From Caenispirillum bisanense (lineage in GTDB: Bacteria > Pseudomonadota > Alphaproteobacteria > Rhodospirillales > UBA2165), in contig CAMDWJ010000018.1 of NCBI GenBank assembly GCA_945877815.1, forward strand, positions 21,044-85,043: a DNA stretch of 64,000 bases, given 5' to 3'. This document shows positions 17,580-26,893 of the stretch, piece by piece. The translations under genes and the position numbers were made by a program. Positions within the stretch are counted from its first letter, which is position 1, and every line of letters starts with the position of its first letter. The notes beneath the pieces are model-generated. The model worked only from the letters and a program-made list of their open reading frames with translations. It was not told where the DNA came from and searched no databases.

Positions 17580-19427
17580 TCAGTACGGGTGATCGGCCGG
17601 TTTGGTCCAAACGCCAACCAAGAGCCATTCGCCCGGCTCGCGCCTGAACAAATAAGACGTTCGTCGGTCGAGCTGTTGGCCGAACGCCTCGCTCATACCC
17701 TCCCAGATCGAATGAACAAGGACATGGTTGCCGGGCTTGATCTGCGCGAGATAGGCCTCGACGACCGCAGGCGTCGGCCCGCTGAACGCCGAGAGCCAGC
17801 CCATACCGGGCCGATCGAGATAGTAGCGCGTGATCACCGCGGCCTCGCCGTTCCCGGCCGGATCGGCAACGTAGACATTCCCCAAATCGGCCGCGCGCGG
17901 TGCGAGCTGCTTCGCCACGGCAATGTAATGCGGCTTCGGCGGTTCGAAATCGAAGCGGATTTTCGTGACGAACCCAAAAGGCAATGCGATCACGAGACAG
18001 ATCGCGAGCGGCGCCAGCCATTTTGGATAGGTATCGAAGGAGGCACGGCCGCGCCAGAACCAGATCGCTCCGACGGTCAGAAAAATCACCGCGACCATGC
18101 CGACATCGATGTTGTAACGCCAGAAGGACACCGCCGTGACCGCCTGATCGCGGCCGAAATGGCCGAGATACGTCACCATCAAGAACGCGAGGTTGATTGC
18201 GAAGACCACCGCGACCAGCATACTGATGCGATCCAATCCGGTCCGGCATCGCACCAAGGCGCGCGCCGCCAGGCCGCAAGCAATAAACATCGGAATGAAA
18301 AAGGCGAATTTCTTGGAAGCCACCTCGCCCATGGCGGCGAGAATTCGCGGGATCAGCGGGAAGTTCCATTCCGCCAGCGGACGGAGCGAGGCTTCGGCTG
18401 ACGCGCTGCCGCCAAGGGCCGTCACGATATGCCCGCGCCACAAAACGTAAAGGATCAGAGCCGGGATCAATGCCGCCAGTAGCAGCAGCGCGAACCGTTT
18501 GAACCCGATCTCTGGATCGCGCCAGGCAACCAGTGACATCGCGATCGCGACGGCGAGAAATACGATCAGGTTGGTCTGGCGCACATTGATCAGCAGCGCC
18601 AGGACAAGTCCCAATTGCCAGGCGCCACCCGGCATGGAGCCGCGCTCGCGACCCGCCAGTCGTTCCAACACGATGAATCCCACAAGAACCGCCACGCCGG
18701 TGGCGACCGCGCTGCTAATATCCGAATAGGCGGTCAGCACGATCTTTTGAACGAATGTGGGATTGAAGGCCGTCGCAACCAACGCCGCAGCGGCGGCGAA
18801 AGGCCAACCGATCACGCCGCCGCGCGGCTTGCCCCCAACGACATAAGCCGTGCGCAGCGCGAAGACGGCGAAGGTCAGCAACATCAAGAGATTGAGTTGG
18901 CCACCCAGATTGTCGAAAAGCCGTCCGCCGATCCTGGCGCCGAGATATGTCAGAAGAGGCCAGCCGTAGGGATAGCCGGCAAATCCGGTGAAGGTTTTGT
19001 CGCCGCTCGGGAATTCATCGTTTTCGATCAGGAAGCGCGCGGCCGGAAGCCAATGGGAGAATTCGTCCCACTGTGACGGATCCATCGCGCCCGCGATGAG
19101 CAAAAGCGGCAGCGCCAGCACGGCAACGCGCCAGCTGCCCGGTACGAACAAGGAATCGCCGCGACGCCATGCCAAAACGATTCCCACCAGCGCCAGCGTG
19201 CCCACGAGTGCCGCAAGAACGGAAAAGGATCCGCGCGCGAAAACGCCGACGACCGTGAACGCGATCGATACGGCAGCCCAGCCGAAGAAGGCGTTGGCTT
19301 CGGTGATGCGGTCGCGCCCCGTGACCAGATATCCGAGGCCGGCCAGCCCGATCCACAGGATAAGAGCGACCACAACAGGCACTGCCTGTTGTGGTCCGAC
19401 ATAAAACAGACTGATCAAATTTTCCAT
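17580..19427 (-). CDS. Large polytopic membrane protein, possibly GT-C-type glycosyltransferase
   Basis: A 615-residue protein with about 12 to 14 hydrophobic segments from the N-terminus to roughly residue 480, followed by a soluble C-terminal domain of about 130 residues. After the third or fourth segment a loop carries MDPSQWDEFSHWLPAARFL; an acidic pair in that first large periplasmic loop is typical of GT-C glycosyltransferases that use polyprenyl-linked sugars (ArnT or PMT type). No cluster partner supports a specific product. It lies between purB and the helicase gene. I do not recognise a named family. Confidence 0.6.
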   Translation of the reverse strand: MENLISLFYVGPQQAVPVVVALILWIGLAGLGYLVTGRDRITEANAFFGWAAVSIAFTVVGVFARGSFSVLAALVGTLALVGIVLAWRRGDSLFVPGSWRVAVLALPLLLIAGAMDPSQWDEFSHWLPAARFLIENDEFPSGDKTFTGFAGYPYGWPLLTYLGARIGGRLFDNLGGQLNLLMLLTFAVFALRTAYVVGGKPRGGVIGWPFAAAAALVATAFNPTFVQKIVLTAYSDISSAVATGVAVLVGFIVLERLAGRERGSMPGGAWQLGLVLALLINVRQTNLIVFLAVAIAMSLVAWRDPEIGFKRFALLLLAALIPALILYVLWRGHIVTALGGSASAEASLRPLAEWNFPLIPRILAAMGEVASKKFAFFIPMFIACGLAARALVRCRTGLDRISMLVAVVFAINLAFLMVTYLGHFGRDQAVTAVSFWRYNIDVGMVAVIFLTVGAIWFWRGRASFDTYPKWLAPLAICLVIALPFGFVTKIRFDFEPPKPHYIAVAKQLAPRAADLGNVYVADPAGNGEAAVITRYYLDRPGMGWLSAFSGPTPAVVEAYLAQIKPGNHVLVHSIWEGMSEAFGQQLDRRTSYLFRREPGEWLLVGVWTKPADHPY

Positions 19428-19436
19428 GGAAACCGT

Positions 19437-21710
19437 TTAGGCAAGTTCGACGAAACTGTCGATAACGCGTTTCGTGCCGGACTTATCGAAGGCTATTTCC
19501 AGCTTGTTGCCTTCGCTCGCCAACACGCGGCCATAACCGAATTTCTGATGGAAGACGCGCGAACCTTCCTTGAAGCGGCCGTGCGAGGCCTCGTCCGGCA
19601 CCAGCCAAGCCTCGCCGTCGATGACCAGCCCGTCGCGGCGCGGCGCGTGGGCCGCGCCGGCGCCGCCCTGGGCGCGTGCGAACACCGCCGCCGCCTCGGC
19701 AAATCCGCGCGCCGACGGCGATTGAGGTCCGAGGCCACGCCCGGCGCCGCGTTCGACATGGGCATCGGGCAATTCGGACACGAAACGCGACGGCAATGCG
19801 TTCTGCCATTGATTATAGATCCGCCGATTGGCGGCATAGGAGATGCGCGCTTCCTGGCGCGCGCGCGTCAATCCCACATAGGCGAGACGGCGTTCCTCTT
19901 CGAGACCCTTCAAGCCTTCCTCGTCAAGGCTACGCTGATGCGGAAACAATCCTTCCTCCCAGCCCGGCAGAAAGACGGTCTCGAACTCCAATCCCTTGGC
20001 GGCATGCAAGGTCATCAGATTGACCTTCGGATCGGTATTGTTCTGCTCGTTATCCATCACCAGGGCGACATGTTCGAGAAAGCCCTGCAGATTCTCGAAC
20101 TCGTCGAGTCCCGCGACGAGTTCCTTCAGATTGTCGCGCCGGCCCGGCGCCTCGGGCGAGGAATCGCGCTGCCACATTTCGGTGTAGCCGGATTCGTCGA
20201 GAATCAATTCGGTGAGATCGCCGGCCGGCAGATGCCCGAGATTGGCGCGCCATCGCTCGAAATTTTCGATCAGAGTTCGCAGCGCGCCGCGCGGCTTAGG
20301 CTTCAGCTCATCCGTTTCCACGATCAGGCGCGCCGCTTCGTAGAGCGAAGCGCGTTGCGCACGGGCAATCTGATGGATCATTTGCAGGCTGGCCTGACCG
20401 AACCCGCGCTTGGGAAGATTTACGATGCGCTCGAAGGCGAGATCGTCGTCGGGACTGACGGTGACGCGCAAATAGGCGATGGCGTCGCGGATTTCCTGGC
20501 GCTCGTAGAAACGCGGACCGCCGACGACGCGATAGGGAATGCCCAAGGTGATGAGACGCTCTTCGAACTCGCGCGTCTGGAAACCGGCGCGCACCAGGAC
20601 CGCTATCTTGTCGAGCGATTCGCCGCGCACCTGACGCGCCTCGATCTCGTCTCCGATGACGCGCGCTTCTTCCTCGCCGTCCCACACGCCCTCGACCATG
20701 ACCTTGCGGCCCTCGCCGACGCCTGTCCACAAAGTCTTGCCGAGCCGGCCTTCGTTATGCGCGATCAGGCCTGAGGCCGCCGCCAGGATATGCGGCGTCG
20801 AGCGATAGTTCTGCTCAAGCCGGATGATCGCGGCTCCCGGGAAATCTTTTTCGAAACGCAAGATATTGCCGACCTCGGCGCCGCGCCACGAATAGATCGA
20901 TTGATCGTCGTCGCCGACGCAACAGATATTGCGGCTGTGCTGAGCCAGCAGTCGCAACCACAGATATTGCGCGACGTTGGTATCTTGGTATTCGTCGACC
21001 AGCAGATAACGGAACTTGCGCTGATAGCTCGCGAGTATATCCGGATGCCCGGTGAAGATCGTCAGGCAATGCAGCAGGAGATCGCCGAAATCGGCGGCGT
21101 TCAGCGTGCGCAGCCGTTCCTGATAATCCTTGTAGAGATTGAGAATGATGCCGTTGGCGACATCGCCGCCTTCTTCGAGGGTCACCTTTTCGGGCGTCAG
21201 GCCGCGATCCTTCCAGCGCTGGATGACACCAAGGATAGCCCGCGACGGCCATTTCTTGTCATCGATCGTGCGACCGTCCATCAATTGCTTGATGAGGCGA
21301 ATTTGGTCGTCCGCATCGAGGATGGTGAAATTGGTCTTAAGGCCGACCGCCTCGGCATGCTGGCGCAACATGCGCGCGCCGAGTGCGTGGAAGGTGCCGA
21401 GCCACCAACCCTCGACCGGACCGCCGACGAGTGCGGCGACGCGTTCGCGCATTTCACGCGCCGCCTTGTTGGTGAAGGTCACCGCCATCATTTCCCAAGC
21501 GCGCGCCCGGCCGGTCATGAGGATATGGGCGAGCCGGGTCGTCAGCACGCGCGTCTTGCCGGTCCCGGCACCGGCCAAAACGAGCACCGGCCCGTCCGTC
21601 GCCTCGACGGCGGAACGCTGCGCGGGGTTCAGGCCCGCAAAATAGGGTGGCTCGGCGACCAGGCCCGAATGCGGTACGGGATCGTCGGTCAAATCGAAGG
21701 GATCAGGCAT
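19437..21710 (-). CDS. UvrD/PcrA-type superfamily 1 DNA helicase
   Basis: ATP-driven 3'-5' DNA helicase acting in nucleotide excision repair, mismatch repair or clearing of recombination intermediates. The 757-residue product shows motif I GAGTGKTRVLTTR, motif Ia TFTNKAAREM, motif II VDEYQDTN, motif III GDDDQSIYSWRGA, motif IV LEQNYRST, motif V LMTLHAAKGLEFETVFL and motif VI EERRLAYVGLTRA. The C-terminal tail keeps the Tudor-like GSRVFHQKFGYGRVL segment known from UvrD/PcrA. I start at ATG 21710 (MPDPFDL); ten more residues to 21740 are possible. It may be either uvrD or pcrA. Confidence 0.93.
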   Translation of the reverse strand: MPDPFDLTDDPVPHSGLVAEPPYFAGLNPAQRSAVEATDGPVLVLAGAGTGKTRVLTTRLAHILMTGRARAWEMMAVTFTNKAAREMRERVAALVGGPVEGWWLGTFHALGARMLRQHAEAVGLKTNFTILDADDQIRLIKQLMDGRTIDDKKWPSRAILGVIQRWKDRGLTPEKVTLEEGGDVANGIILNLYKDYQERLRTLNAADFGDLLLHCLTIFTGHPDILASYQRKFRYLLVDEYQDTNVAQYLWLRLLAQHSRNICCVGDDDQSIYSWRGAEVGNILRFEKDFPGAAIIRLEQNYRSTPHILAAASGLIAHNEGRLGKTLWTGVGEGRKVMVEGVWDGEEEARVIGDEIEARQVRGESLDKIAVLVRAGFQTREFEERLITLGIPYRVVGGPRFYERQEIRDAIAYLRVTVSPDDDLAFERIVNLPKRGFGQASLQMIHQIARAQRASLYEAARLIVETDELKPKPRGALRTLIENFERWRANLGHLPAGDLTELILDESGYTEMWQRDSSPEAPGRRDNLKELVAGLDEFENLQGFLEHVALVMDNEQNNTDPKVNLMTLHAAKGLEFETVFLPGWEEGLFPHQRSLDEEGLKGLEEERRLAYVGLTRARQEARISYAANRRIYNQWQNALPSRFVSELPDAHVERGAGRGLGPQSPSARGFAEAAAVFARAQGGAGAAHAPRRDGLVIDGEAWLVPDEASHGRFKEGSRVFHQKFGYGRVLASEGNKLEIAFDKSGTKRVIDSFVELA

Positions 21711-21784
21711 TGTGGCAATATAGCATGCGATCCAAGGCACAAAAGGTTATGCCGCCGCAGCCCCAAACTGAGGTAGAGTGAGGC

Positions 21785-22786
21785 ATGATCGGAGCTCTCG
21801 CAAAACGGGCGGCGGGCCTTGTGCTCACGGCGATTGTCGCCGTCGCCCCCTCGGCCTGGGCAGCAGAAAACGACATCCTGCAGGCGGTCGTCGGCATCGC
21901 CGCGACCATCCCGGCGGACACGCGATCGGCCGAATCGCTCGGCACCGAGCGGATCGGCAGCGGGGTGGTGATCGACGGCGAAGGCCTCGTGCTCACCATC
22001 GGCTATCTCATCCAGGAAGCGAGCAAGATCGCAATCACGGCGATGGACGGCAAACGATCGAGCGCCAAGCTGGTCGCCTACGATTTCGATACCGGCTTCG
22101 CCCTCGTGCGGATCGTCTCCAAGCTCAATATCACGCCGATGCGCCTCGGCGATTCGGCGAGACTCGGCGACCAAGACAGTGTGCTGGTGATCAGTGCGGG
22201 CGGCGAACGGCCGGTGACGGCGGCGCTCGTAGTGTCGAGACGCCCCTTCGCCGGCTATTGGGAATATATGCTCGACCAGGCGATCTTCACGGCTCCGCCG
22301 CATCCCTTGCATTCCGGCGCGGCACTGATCGGCGAGGACGGTCGGCTGATGGGTATCGGCTCGTTGTTCGTTAGCGATGCGGTGGCGCCGCGCGTGCCGG
22401 TTCCCGGCAACATGTTCGTGCCGGTGAATGATCTGAAACCGATCCTGGCTGATTTGTTGGACAAGGGTCGGCTCTCGGCCCCGGCTCGCCCGTGGATCGG
22501 CGTGAACACACAAGATGTGAGCGGACGCGTTCTGGTCACGCGAGTAACGCCCGGAAGCCCCGCGGCCAAGGCCGGCTTGGTGCCCGGCGATTTGATCCTG
22601 GGCGTCGGCGGCAAACCGGTGGACGGGCTTGTCGAATTCTATCGCGCGCTGTGGGCGCGCGGACCGGCCGGCGCGACCGTGCCGCTCAATGTCCTGCCGA
22701 AAGATGCCAGCGATTTCAAAATGCGGGAAAGACCCGTCAAGAGCATGGACCGGGGCGAATGGCTCAAAACCGGGCGATCTTATTAG
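21785..22786 (+). CDS. HtrA-like S1C protein with PDZ domain, catalytically degenerate
   Basis: A 333-residue secreted protein with a signal peptide (cleavage near AWA-AEN, residue 27), a trypsin-like beta-barrel domain (about 30-230) and one PDZ domain (about 245-325, with VTPGSPAAKAGLVPGDLILGVGGKPV). Against HtrA/DegP motifs, the catalytic His site (TNxHV) reads TIGYLI, putting Tyr74 there. The Asp site (DLA) reads GFA, putting Gly104 there. The Ser is kept as Ser177, but GNSGG has become LHSGA. It is therefore probably a binding or scaffold protein rather than a protease. I recall similar LTIGYLI sequences in other alphaproteobacteria, so the loss looks ancestral. Confidence 0.82.
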   Translation: MIGALAKRAAGLVLTAIVAVAPSAWAAENDILQAVVGIAATIPADTRSAESLGTERIGSGVVIDGEGLVLTIGYLIQEASKIAITAMDGKRSSAKLVAYDFDTGFALVRIVSKLNITPMRLGDSARLGDQDSVLVISAGGERPVTAALVVSRRPFAGYWEYMLDQAIFTAPPHPLHSGAALIGEDGRLMGIGSLFVSDAVAPRVPVPGNMFVPVNDLKPILADLLDKGRLSAPARPWIGVNTQDVSGRVLVTRVTPGSPAAKAGLVPGDLILGVGGKPVDGLVEFYRALWARGPAGATVPLNVLPKDASDFKMRERPVKSMDRGEWLKTGRSY

Positions 22787-24298
22787 CTAACCGTCGAGCC
22801 GCTGCTCCCACGCCTCGCACAGCGTACGAATGACCTTGAGACGCGCGAAGGGCTTGCTGTTCGCTTCAATCAGCCGCCACGGCGCCGCCGGCGTCGATGT
22901 GCGCTTGACCATATCGTTGACGGCGATCTCGTAGTCGTCCCACTTGGCGCGGTTGCGCCAATCTTCCTGCGAAATCTTCCAGCGCTTGAAGGACGTCCGC
23001 TCGCGTTCGCGAAACCGCTTTTGCTGTTCGTCGCGGTCGATGTGCAGCCAGAATTTGACGAGCTCGATGCCATGATCGGTCAGATCCCCCTCGAACTCGT
23101 TGATCTCGCGGTAAGCCCTTTGCCATTCCGCTACCTGCGCGAATCCTTCGACGCGCTCGACCAGCACGCGGCCGTACCAGCTTCGATCATAGATGGCGAT
23201 CCGGCCGTCTTTCGGCACTTGGCGCCAGAATCGCCACAGGTAATGATGGGCCCGTTCCTCGTCGTTCGGTGCTGCAAATGGAAAAATTTGATAGTCGCGC
23301 GCATCGAGTCCGGAGGTGAGACGGCGGATACATCCGCCCTTGCCCGCTGCATCCCACCCTTCGAACACAACGATCGTCGCGATTTTTTCGTCCTTCGTGC
23401 GGATATAGAGATCGTGAAGCCGCGCGCGCAGGCGTTCGACCTCTTTGCCGTAATCCTCCTTCGAAATCGCTTCCGTAAGATCGAGCTTCGCAAGACTGTC
23501 GGGTGAGGACGCGACGGCGCGCCTCTTCGGCGGCGACTTCGATTTTTTACGCGCCGCCAAACGGCGCGCCTTGAGATGCGCAGAAAGCCGATCGCGCAAA
23601 TCGGTCAAGATCGTGTGGCACCGGCGACACGGATCGCCGCCGTCGATGATCTTCCAGAGCGCCGACGCCGTGTCCGTGCGCGCGATCAGTGCGTCAGCCG
23701 TCGCGATGAACGAATCGTAACGTTTCCAGTCGGCCCAGTCCCGTTTCGTCACTTGCCAATGACGGAGCGAATTCCTCTCGAGCGACTTCAGGCGCTTCTT
23801 CTGTATGGCTTTGCCGAGATGGAACCAATATTTGAGTATAAGGACGCCGTCGTCCGTTAACGTTCTCTCGAATTCCACGATGTCGTCGAGGGCGGAGGTG
23901 AATTTCTTCTTGCCGAGACGTTTATAGGCGCGATCGCGCAGCGGAGCGGAATACCAGCCCGAGAGAGATATCTCGATTTGTCCGTCCGGGACCAAATCGC
24001 GCCAATAACGCCAAAAAATCGGATGCGGGGGCGTGCGATCGGTTTTTTCCGGATAGGCATGCGTGATCAACCAGCGCGGATCCATCCATTCGTTGAGAAG
24101 CTGGATGAATTCGCTCTTGCCCGCGCCGAACACGCCTTCGAGTACGATAAGGACGGGAAAATCCGCCTTGCGCAGGGCTTGCTGAAGTCGAATCAGATCG
24201 AGCCGCAACGCCGGAGCCGCCGCGTCGAACGCGGCTTGAGTCATGACGTGGCCTTTCTTGACCGCACCGAGAGCGGCTTTCACGTCCAACGCATTCAT
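22787..24298 (-). CDS. Two-domain polyphosphate kinase 2 (polyphosphate:AMP phosphotransferase type)
   Basis: Transfers phosphate from polyphosphate to nucleotides. The 503-residue protein has two PPK2 domains in tandem. The N-terminal one has Walker A VFGAGKSE and the C-terminal one, after a Lys/Arg-rich linker near residue 260, has the canonical Walker A EGWDAAGKGGCIRRL, then YDRSWYGRVLVERVEGF. Two-domain PPK2 enzymes usually phosphorylate AMP to ADP, with the C-terminal domain active. I start at ATG 24298; a longer frame overlaps the diguanylate cyclase 3' end. It follows that cyclase by 4 bp and converges on the HtrA-like gene. Confidence 0.9.
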   Translation of the reverse strand: MNALDVKAALGAVKKGHVMTQAAFDAAAPALRLDLIRLQQALRKADFPVLIVLEGVFGAGKSEFIQLLNEWMDPRWLITHAYPEKTDRTPPHPIFWRYWRDLVPDGQIEISLSGWYSAPLRDRAYKRLGKKKFTSALDDIVEFERTLTDDGVLILKYWFHLGKAIQKKRLKSLERNSLRHWQVTKRDWADWKRYDSFIATADALIARTDTASALWKIIDGGDPCRRCHTILTDLRDRLSAHLKARRLAARKKSKSPPKRRAVASSPDSLAKLDLTEAISKEDYGKEVERLRARLHDLYIRTKDEKIATIVVFEGWDAAGKGGCIRRLTSGLDARDYQIFPFAAPNDEERAHHYLWRFWRQVPKDGRIAIYDRSWYGRVLVERVEGFAQVAEWQRAYREINEFEGDLTDHGIELVKFWLHIDRDEQQKRFRERERTSFKRWKISQEDWRNRAKWDDYEIAVNDMVKRTSTPAAPWRLIEANSKPFARLKVIRTLCEAWEQRLDG

Positions 24299-24302
24299 AC
24301 GT

Positions 24303-25403
24303 TCAACCGCCGACCGCCATTTGCGGTTCAAGCCCTTCGGCTTCGGACACGACACAATTCCGTCCACCGTTCTTCGCGCGATAGAGCGCGGCATCGGCCC
24401 GGCCGATCAATTCGGTCAAAGGCTCGCCGGGACGAAATTGCGCGGCCCCGATGAACAACGTGATCGAACCAAGTTCCACCCCGGTCACGCGATTGACGAT
24501 AGTTTTGCGGGCGATCCTTTCGCGGATCGCATTGCCGACCGCCTTCGCATGGACCACAGCTGTCGCGGGCAGGATGATGGCAAATTCCTCGCCGCCGAAA
24601 CGCGCGGCCATGTCACGACCCTTGACCGCCTGCTGCATGACTTCGCCCAGAAGCCGCAACACATGATCGCCGATCAAATGGCCATGATTGTCGTTGAAGC
24701 GTTTGAAATGATCGAGGTCGAGCATGAGAAGCGACAAGGGTTCGCCCGTGTCCTTGGCGTCCTCGGCTTCCTCGCGCAAACGCGCATCGAACCGCTTGCG
24801 GTTGGCGAGTCCCGTCAGCGAATCGGTAGTCGCCTCGATCCGCATCGCCTCAACTTCGTCCTTGAGCTGCACCACTTCGCTCGACGCGGCATCGAGCCGG
24901 CGTTCCAGCTCACGCGAACGCGCTTCCATCTGGCGCGTCGCCGCGACGATCCCCTGGACGATGTTGAGCACGCCGGCATTGCGCGTATCGGCGCCTAAAG
25001 CTCCCGTGGCGTCGGCCAAGGCATCGCCGAAGGTGGCAGCCCCCCTGCCCGCCGTGTTCAATTCAGCCGCCATCTGCTTCATGACGTCTTCAAGGCGAGC
25101 GACGGCATCGCGGACGGCTTCATTCTCGTTCACATCGGCGAAATAGCGATCGAACAGCTCCGCCGAGGCGGCCGCGCTGACGCTGTGATGCGCCTTGAGC
25201 AGAATATCGATGGTGCGCTTCAGATCAGGATAGGAATTGCCGAAATAATGATACCAGACGGTGAAGTTTTCTGGTGTTGCCGGAATCTGGTCCGCGCGCA
25301 TGCGCTCTATCGCGGCTTGGGCGATGCGGACGGTATCGTCGATGGAACGGTGCGTGGTCACCCAAATCTCCGGCTGCAAGATACCATCATAAGTTGGGTT
25401 CAT
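24303..25403 (-). CDS. Diguanylate cyclase (GGDEF domain)
   Basis: Makes the second messenger cyclic di-GMP. The C-terminal GGDEF domain (about 190-350) has the intact active site RFGGEEFAIILPA and the substrate-binding DLDHFKRFNDNHGH. The position of the inhibitory I-site RxxD reads KGRD, so product inhibition may be weak. The N-terminal 180 residues contain no membrane segment and appear helical, with a coiled coil near 150-185 (ARSRELERRLDAASSEVVQLKDE) just ahead of the catalytic domain; the input signal is unknown. It lies 4 bp upstream of the PPK2 gene, so the two are probably co-transcribed. Confidence 0.92.
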   Translation of the reverse strand: MNPTYDGILQPEIWVTTHRSIDDTVRIAQAAIERMRADQIPATPENFTVWYHYFGNSYPDLKRTIDILLKAHHSVSAAASAELFDRYFADVNENEAVRDAVARLEDVMKQMAAELNTAGRGAATFGDALADATGALGADTRNAGVLNIVQGIVAATRQMEARSRELERRLDAASSEVVQLKDEVEAMRIEATTDSLTGLANRKRFDARLREEAEDAKDTGEPLSLLMLDLDHFKRFNDNHGHLIGDHVLRLLGEVMQQAVKGRDMAARFGGEEFAIILPATAVVHAKAVGNAIRERIARKTIVNRVTGVELGSITLFIGAAQFRPGEPLTELIGRADAALYRAKNGGRNCVVSEAEGLEPQMAVGG

Positions 25404-25489
25404 CGCGAATCATAGGGCGCCATTGCGTGTCATTGCACCGTCGGTCGCCCGACGCTAGCGTTGGCTGCATCCCAGGAATTGAGACACGC

Positions 25490-26038
25490 ATGAGCGACCC
25501 TCGCATCTATATCGCCAGCCCCGATATCTATCACCCGCAAGGTTTGGAGATCGCCGAAAGCAAGAAAGCCATCTGCGCGCGCTATGCGTTGGAGGGGGTC
25601 GTCGCGACCGATTTCCTGGCCGGCGTCCAATTTGTCGGCAAGGCGGCGGATGCGGCCCCGTTGTTCCGCGAAAGACTGAAGAACATCCAAGGCTGCGACG
25701 CCCTGATCGCCGACATGACCCCCTTCCGCGGCCCCAGCATGGATCCGACGACCGCCTTCGAAATGGGCGCGATGGTCGGCCTCGGCAAGCCGGTCGCAGG
25801 CTATACGCTCGATCCCGCCCCCTATGCCGATCGTATGGCTCGGTTTCATGCCGAAATCGACGAATCCCTCATGCGTGTCGGCCCGCGTCTCGTCGGCCCC
25901 AATGGCTTCACGATCGAGGATTTCACTTTGCCCGAGGCGGTGACGATCGCGGGTGCCGCTTTGTCGCGCGGCGCCCCCATCGCGCAGGATTTCGAAGCCG
26001 CCGTCCGCTGGGTCCGCCGGGTCATACTCGACAGCTAG
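25490..26038 (+). CDS. Nucleoside 2-deoxyribosyltransferase family protein
   Basis: A 182-residue member of the nucleoside 2-deoxyribosyltransferase fold, enzymes that swap or hydrolyse the base of deoxynucleosides or deoxynucleotides. It begins MSDPRIYIASPDIYHPQ and has the family core GCDALIADMTPFRGPSMDPTTAFEMGAM, in which the Glu of FEMG is the expected nucleophile. The start is ATG 25490; the frame is open further upstream but those residues are unrelated. It is divergent from the diguanylate cyclase and ends just before a bidirectional terminator shared with rpsD. Confidence 0.85.
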   Translation: MSDPRIYIASPDIYHPQGLEIAESKKAICARYALEGVVATDFLAGVQFVGKAADAAPLFRERLKNIQGCDALIADMTPFRGPSMDPTTAFEMGAMVGLGKPVAGYTLDPAPYADRMARFHAEIDESLMRVGPRLVGPNGFTIEDFTLPEAVTIAGAALSRGAPIAQDFEAAVRWVRRVILDS

Positions 26039-26058
26039 AATAGAATCCGGCTAGGCAC

Positions 26059-26088
26059 AAAAAAGGCCGCCCGAAGGGGCGGCCTTTT
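26059..26088. terminator. Bidirectional intrinsic terminator
   Basis: A perfect 8-bp stem GGCCGCCC (26065-26072) / GGGCGGCC (26077-26084) with loop GAAG is flanked by six A on the left (26059-26064) and four T on the right (26085-26088). It can end transcription of the plus-strand deoxyribosyltransferase gene and, with the stronger U-tract, of the minus-strand rpsD. Confidence 0.9.
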
Positions 26089-26110
26089 CGATACGAAATC
26101 CTGCGAGGGA

Positions 26111-26725
26111 TCAGCGCGAATAATATTCCACGACCAGATGCGGTTCCATCTGCACCGGATAGGGAACATCGCCGAGCTGGGGCACGCGAATGAAGGTGCC
26201 TCGCATCTTGGCGTGATCGACTTCGACATAGGCCGGCACGTCGCGTTCGGGCGAGCCCGCTGCTTCGAGCACGATACCGAGATCGCGCGATTTTTCCTTA
26301 ACTTCGATGACATCGCCGGCTTTGACGAGATAGGACGGGATATTGACGCGCTTGCCGTTCACCTTGATATGGCCGTGGTTCACGAACTGGCGCGCGGCGA
26401 AGACGGTCGGCACGAATTTCATGCGATAGACGACGGCATCGAGGCGGGTTTCCAGAATACCGACCAGATGCTCACCCGAATCGCCTTTTTGGCGCACGGC
26501 TTCTTCGTAATATTTGTGGAACTGACGTTCGCTGATATTGCCGTAATAACCCTTCAGCTTCTGCTTGGCTTGCAGCTGAATACCGAAGTCCGACGGCTTC
26601 TTGCGCCGCTGGCCATGCTGGCCTGGACCATATTCGCGCGTGTTGTAAGGGCTCTTTGCCCGACCCCACAAATTTACGCGGAGACGACGGTCGATCTTAA
26701 ACTTCGCCTGAAGGCGCTTTGTCAT
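26111..26725 (-). CDS. rpsD: 30S ribosomal protein S4
   Basis: Primary assembly protein of the small ribosomal subunit that binds 16S rRNA and often represses its own translation. The 204-residue protein begins [21 protein letters not shown], contains [24 protein letters not shown] and the S4 RNA-binding block [35 protein letters not shown] take ATG 26725 as start; an open extension to 26869 lies in the leader. It is a single-gene unit here: a strong promoter lies upstream at 26841-26869 and a terminator at 26059-26088. The region between promoter and start holds two UUCG mini-hairpins. Confidence 0.97.
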   Translation of the reverse strand: MTKRLQAKFKIDRRLRVNLWGRAKSPYNTREYGPGQHGQRRKKPSDFGIQLQAKQKLKGYYGNISERQFHKYYEEAVRQKGDSGEHLVGILETRLDAVVYRMKFVPTVFAARQFVNHGHIKVNGKRVNIPSYLVKAGDVIEVKEKSRDLGIVLEAAGSPERDVPAYVEVDHAKMRGTFIRVPQLGDVPYPVQMEPHLVVEYYSR

Positions 26726-26840
26726 ATCTGAATCCAGTTCATGTTTTTTGTTGTGCCGATAGTCCCTGGCTGCGACCGAAGTCTCAAAAAGGGCGGGGCC
26801 ATGACCCGAAGTCTTGGTCCACGTTCTCGGAAGTGGGCGG

Positions 26841-26869
26841 GTTTTAGGACGCGGAGGGCCTGGGGTCAA
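26841..26869 (-). promoter_or_regulatory. Predicted sigma-70 promoter of rpsD
   Basis: On the minus strand a -35 TTGACC (26864-26869) and a -10 TAAAAC (26841-26846) are separated by exactly 17 bp. Transcription would start near 26834, leaving a leader of about 110 bases before the rpsD ATG. The match is by eye and untested. Confidence 0.6.
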
Positions 26870-26893
26870 GCCTGGAAGGCCTTTTGGCCGCCC

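Noticed and set aside
19389..20774. 461-codon plus-strand frame opposite the helicase gene
   Set aside because: It is antisense to helicase motifs III to VI and the C-terminus, with no recognisable domain.
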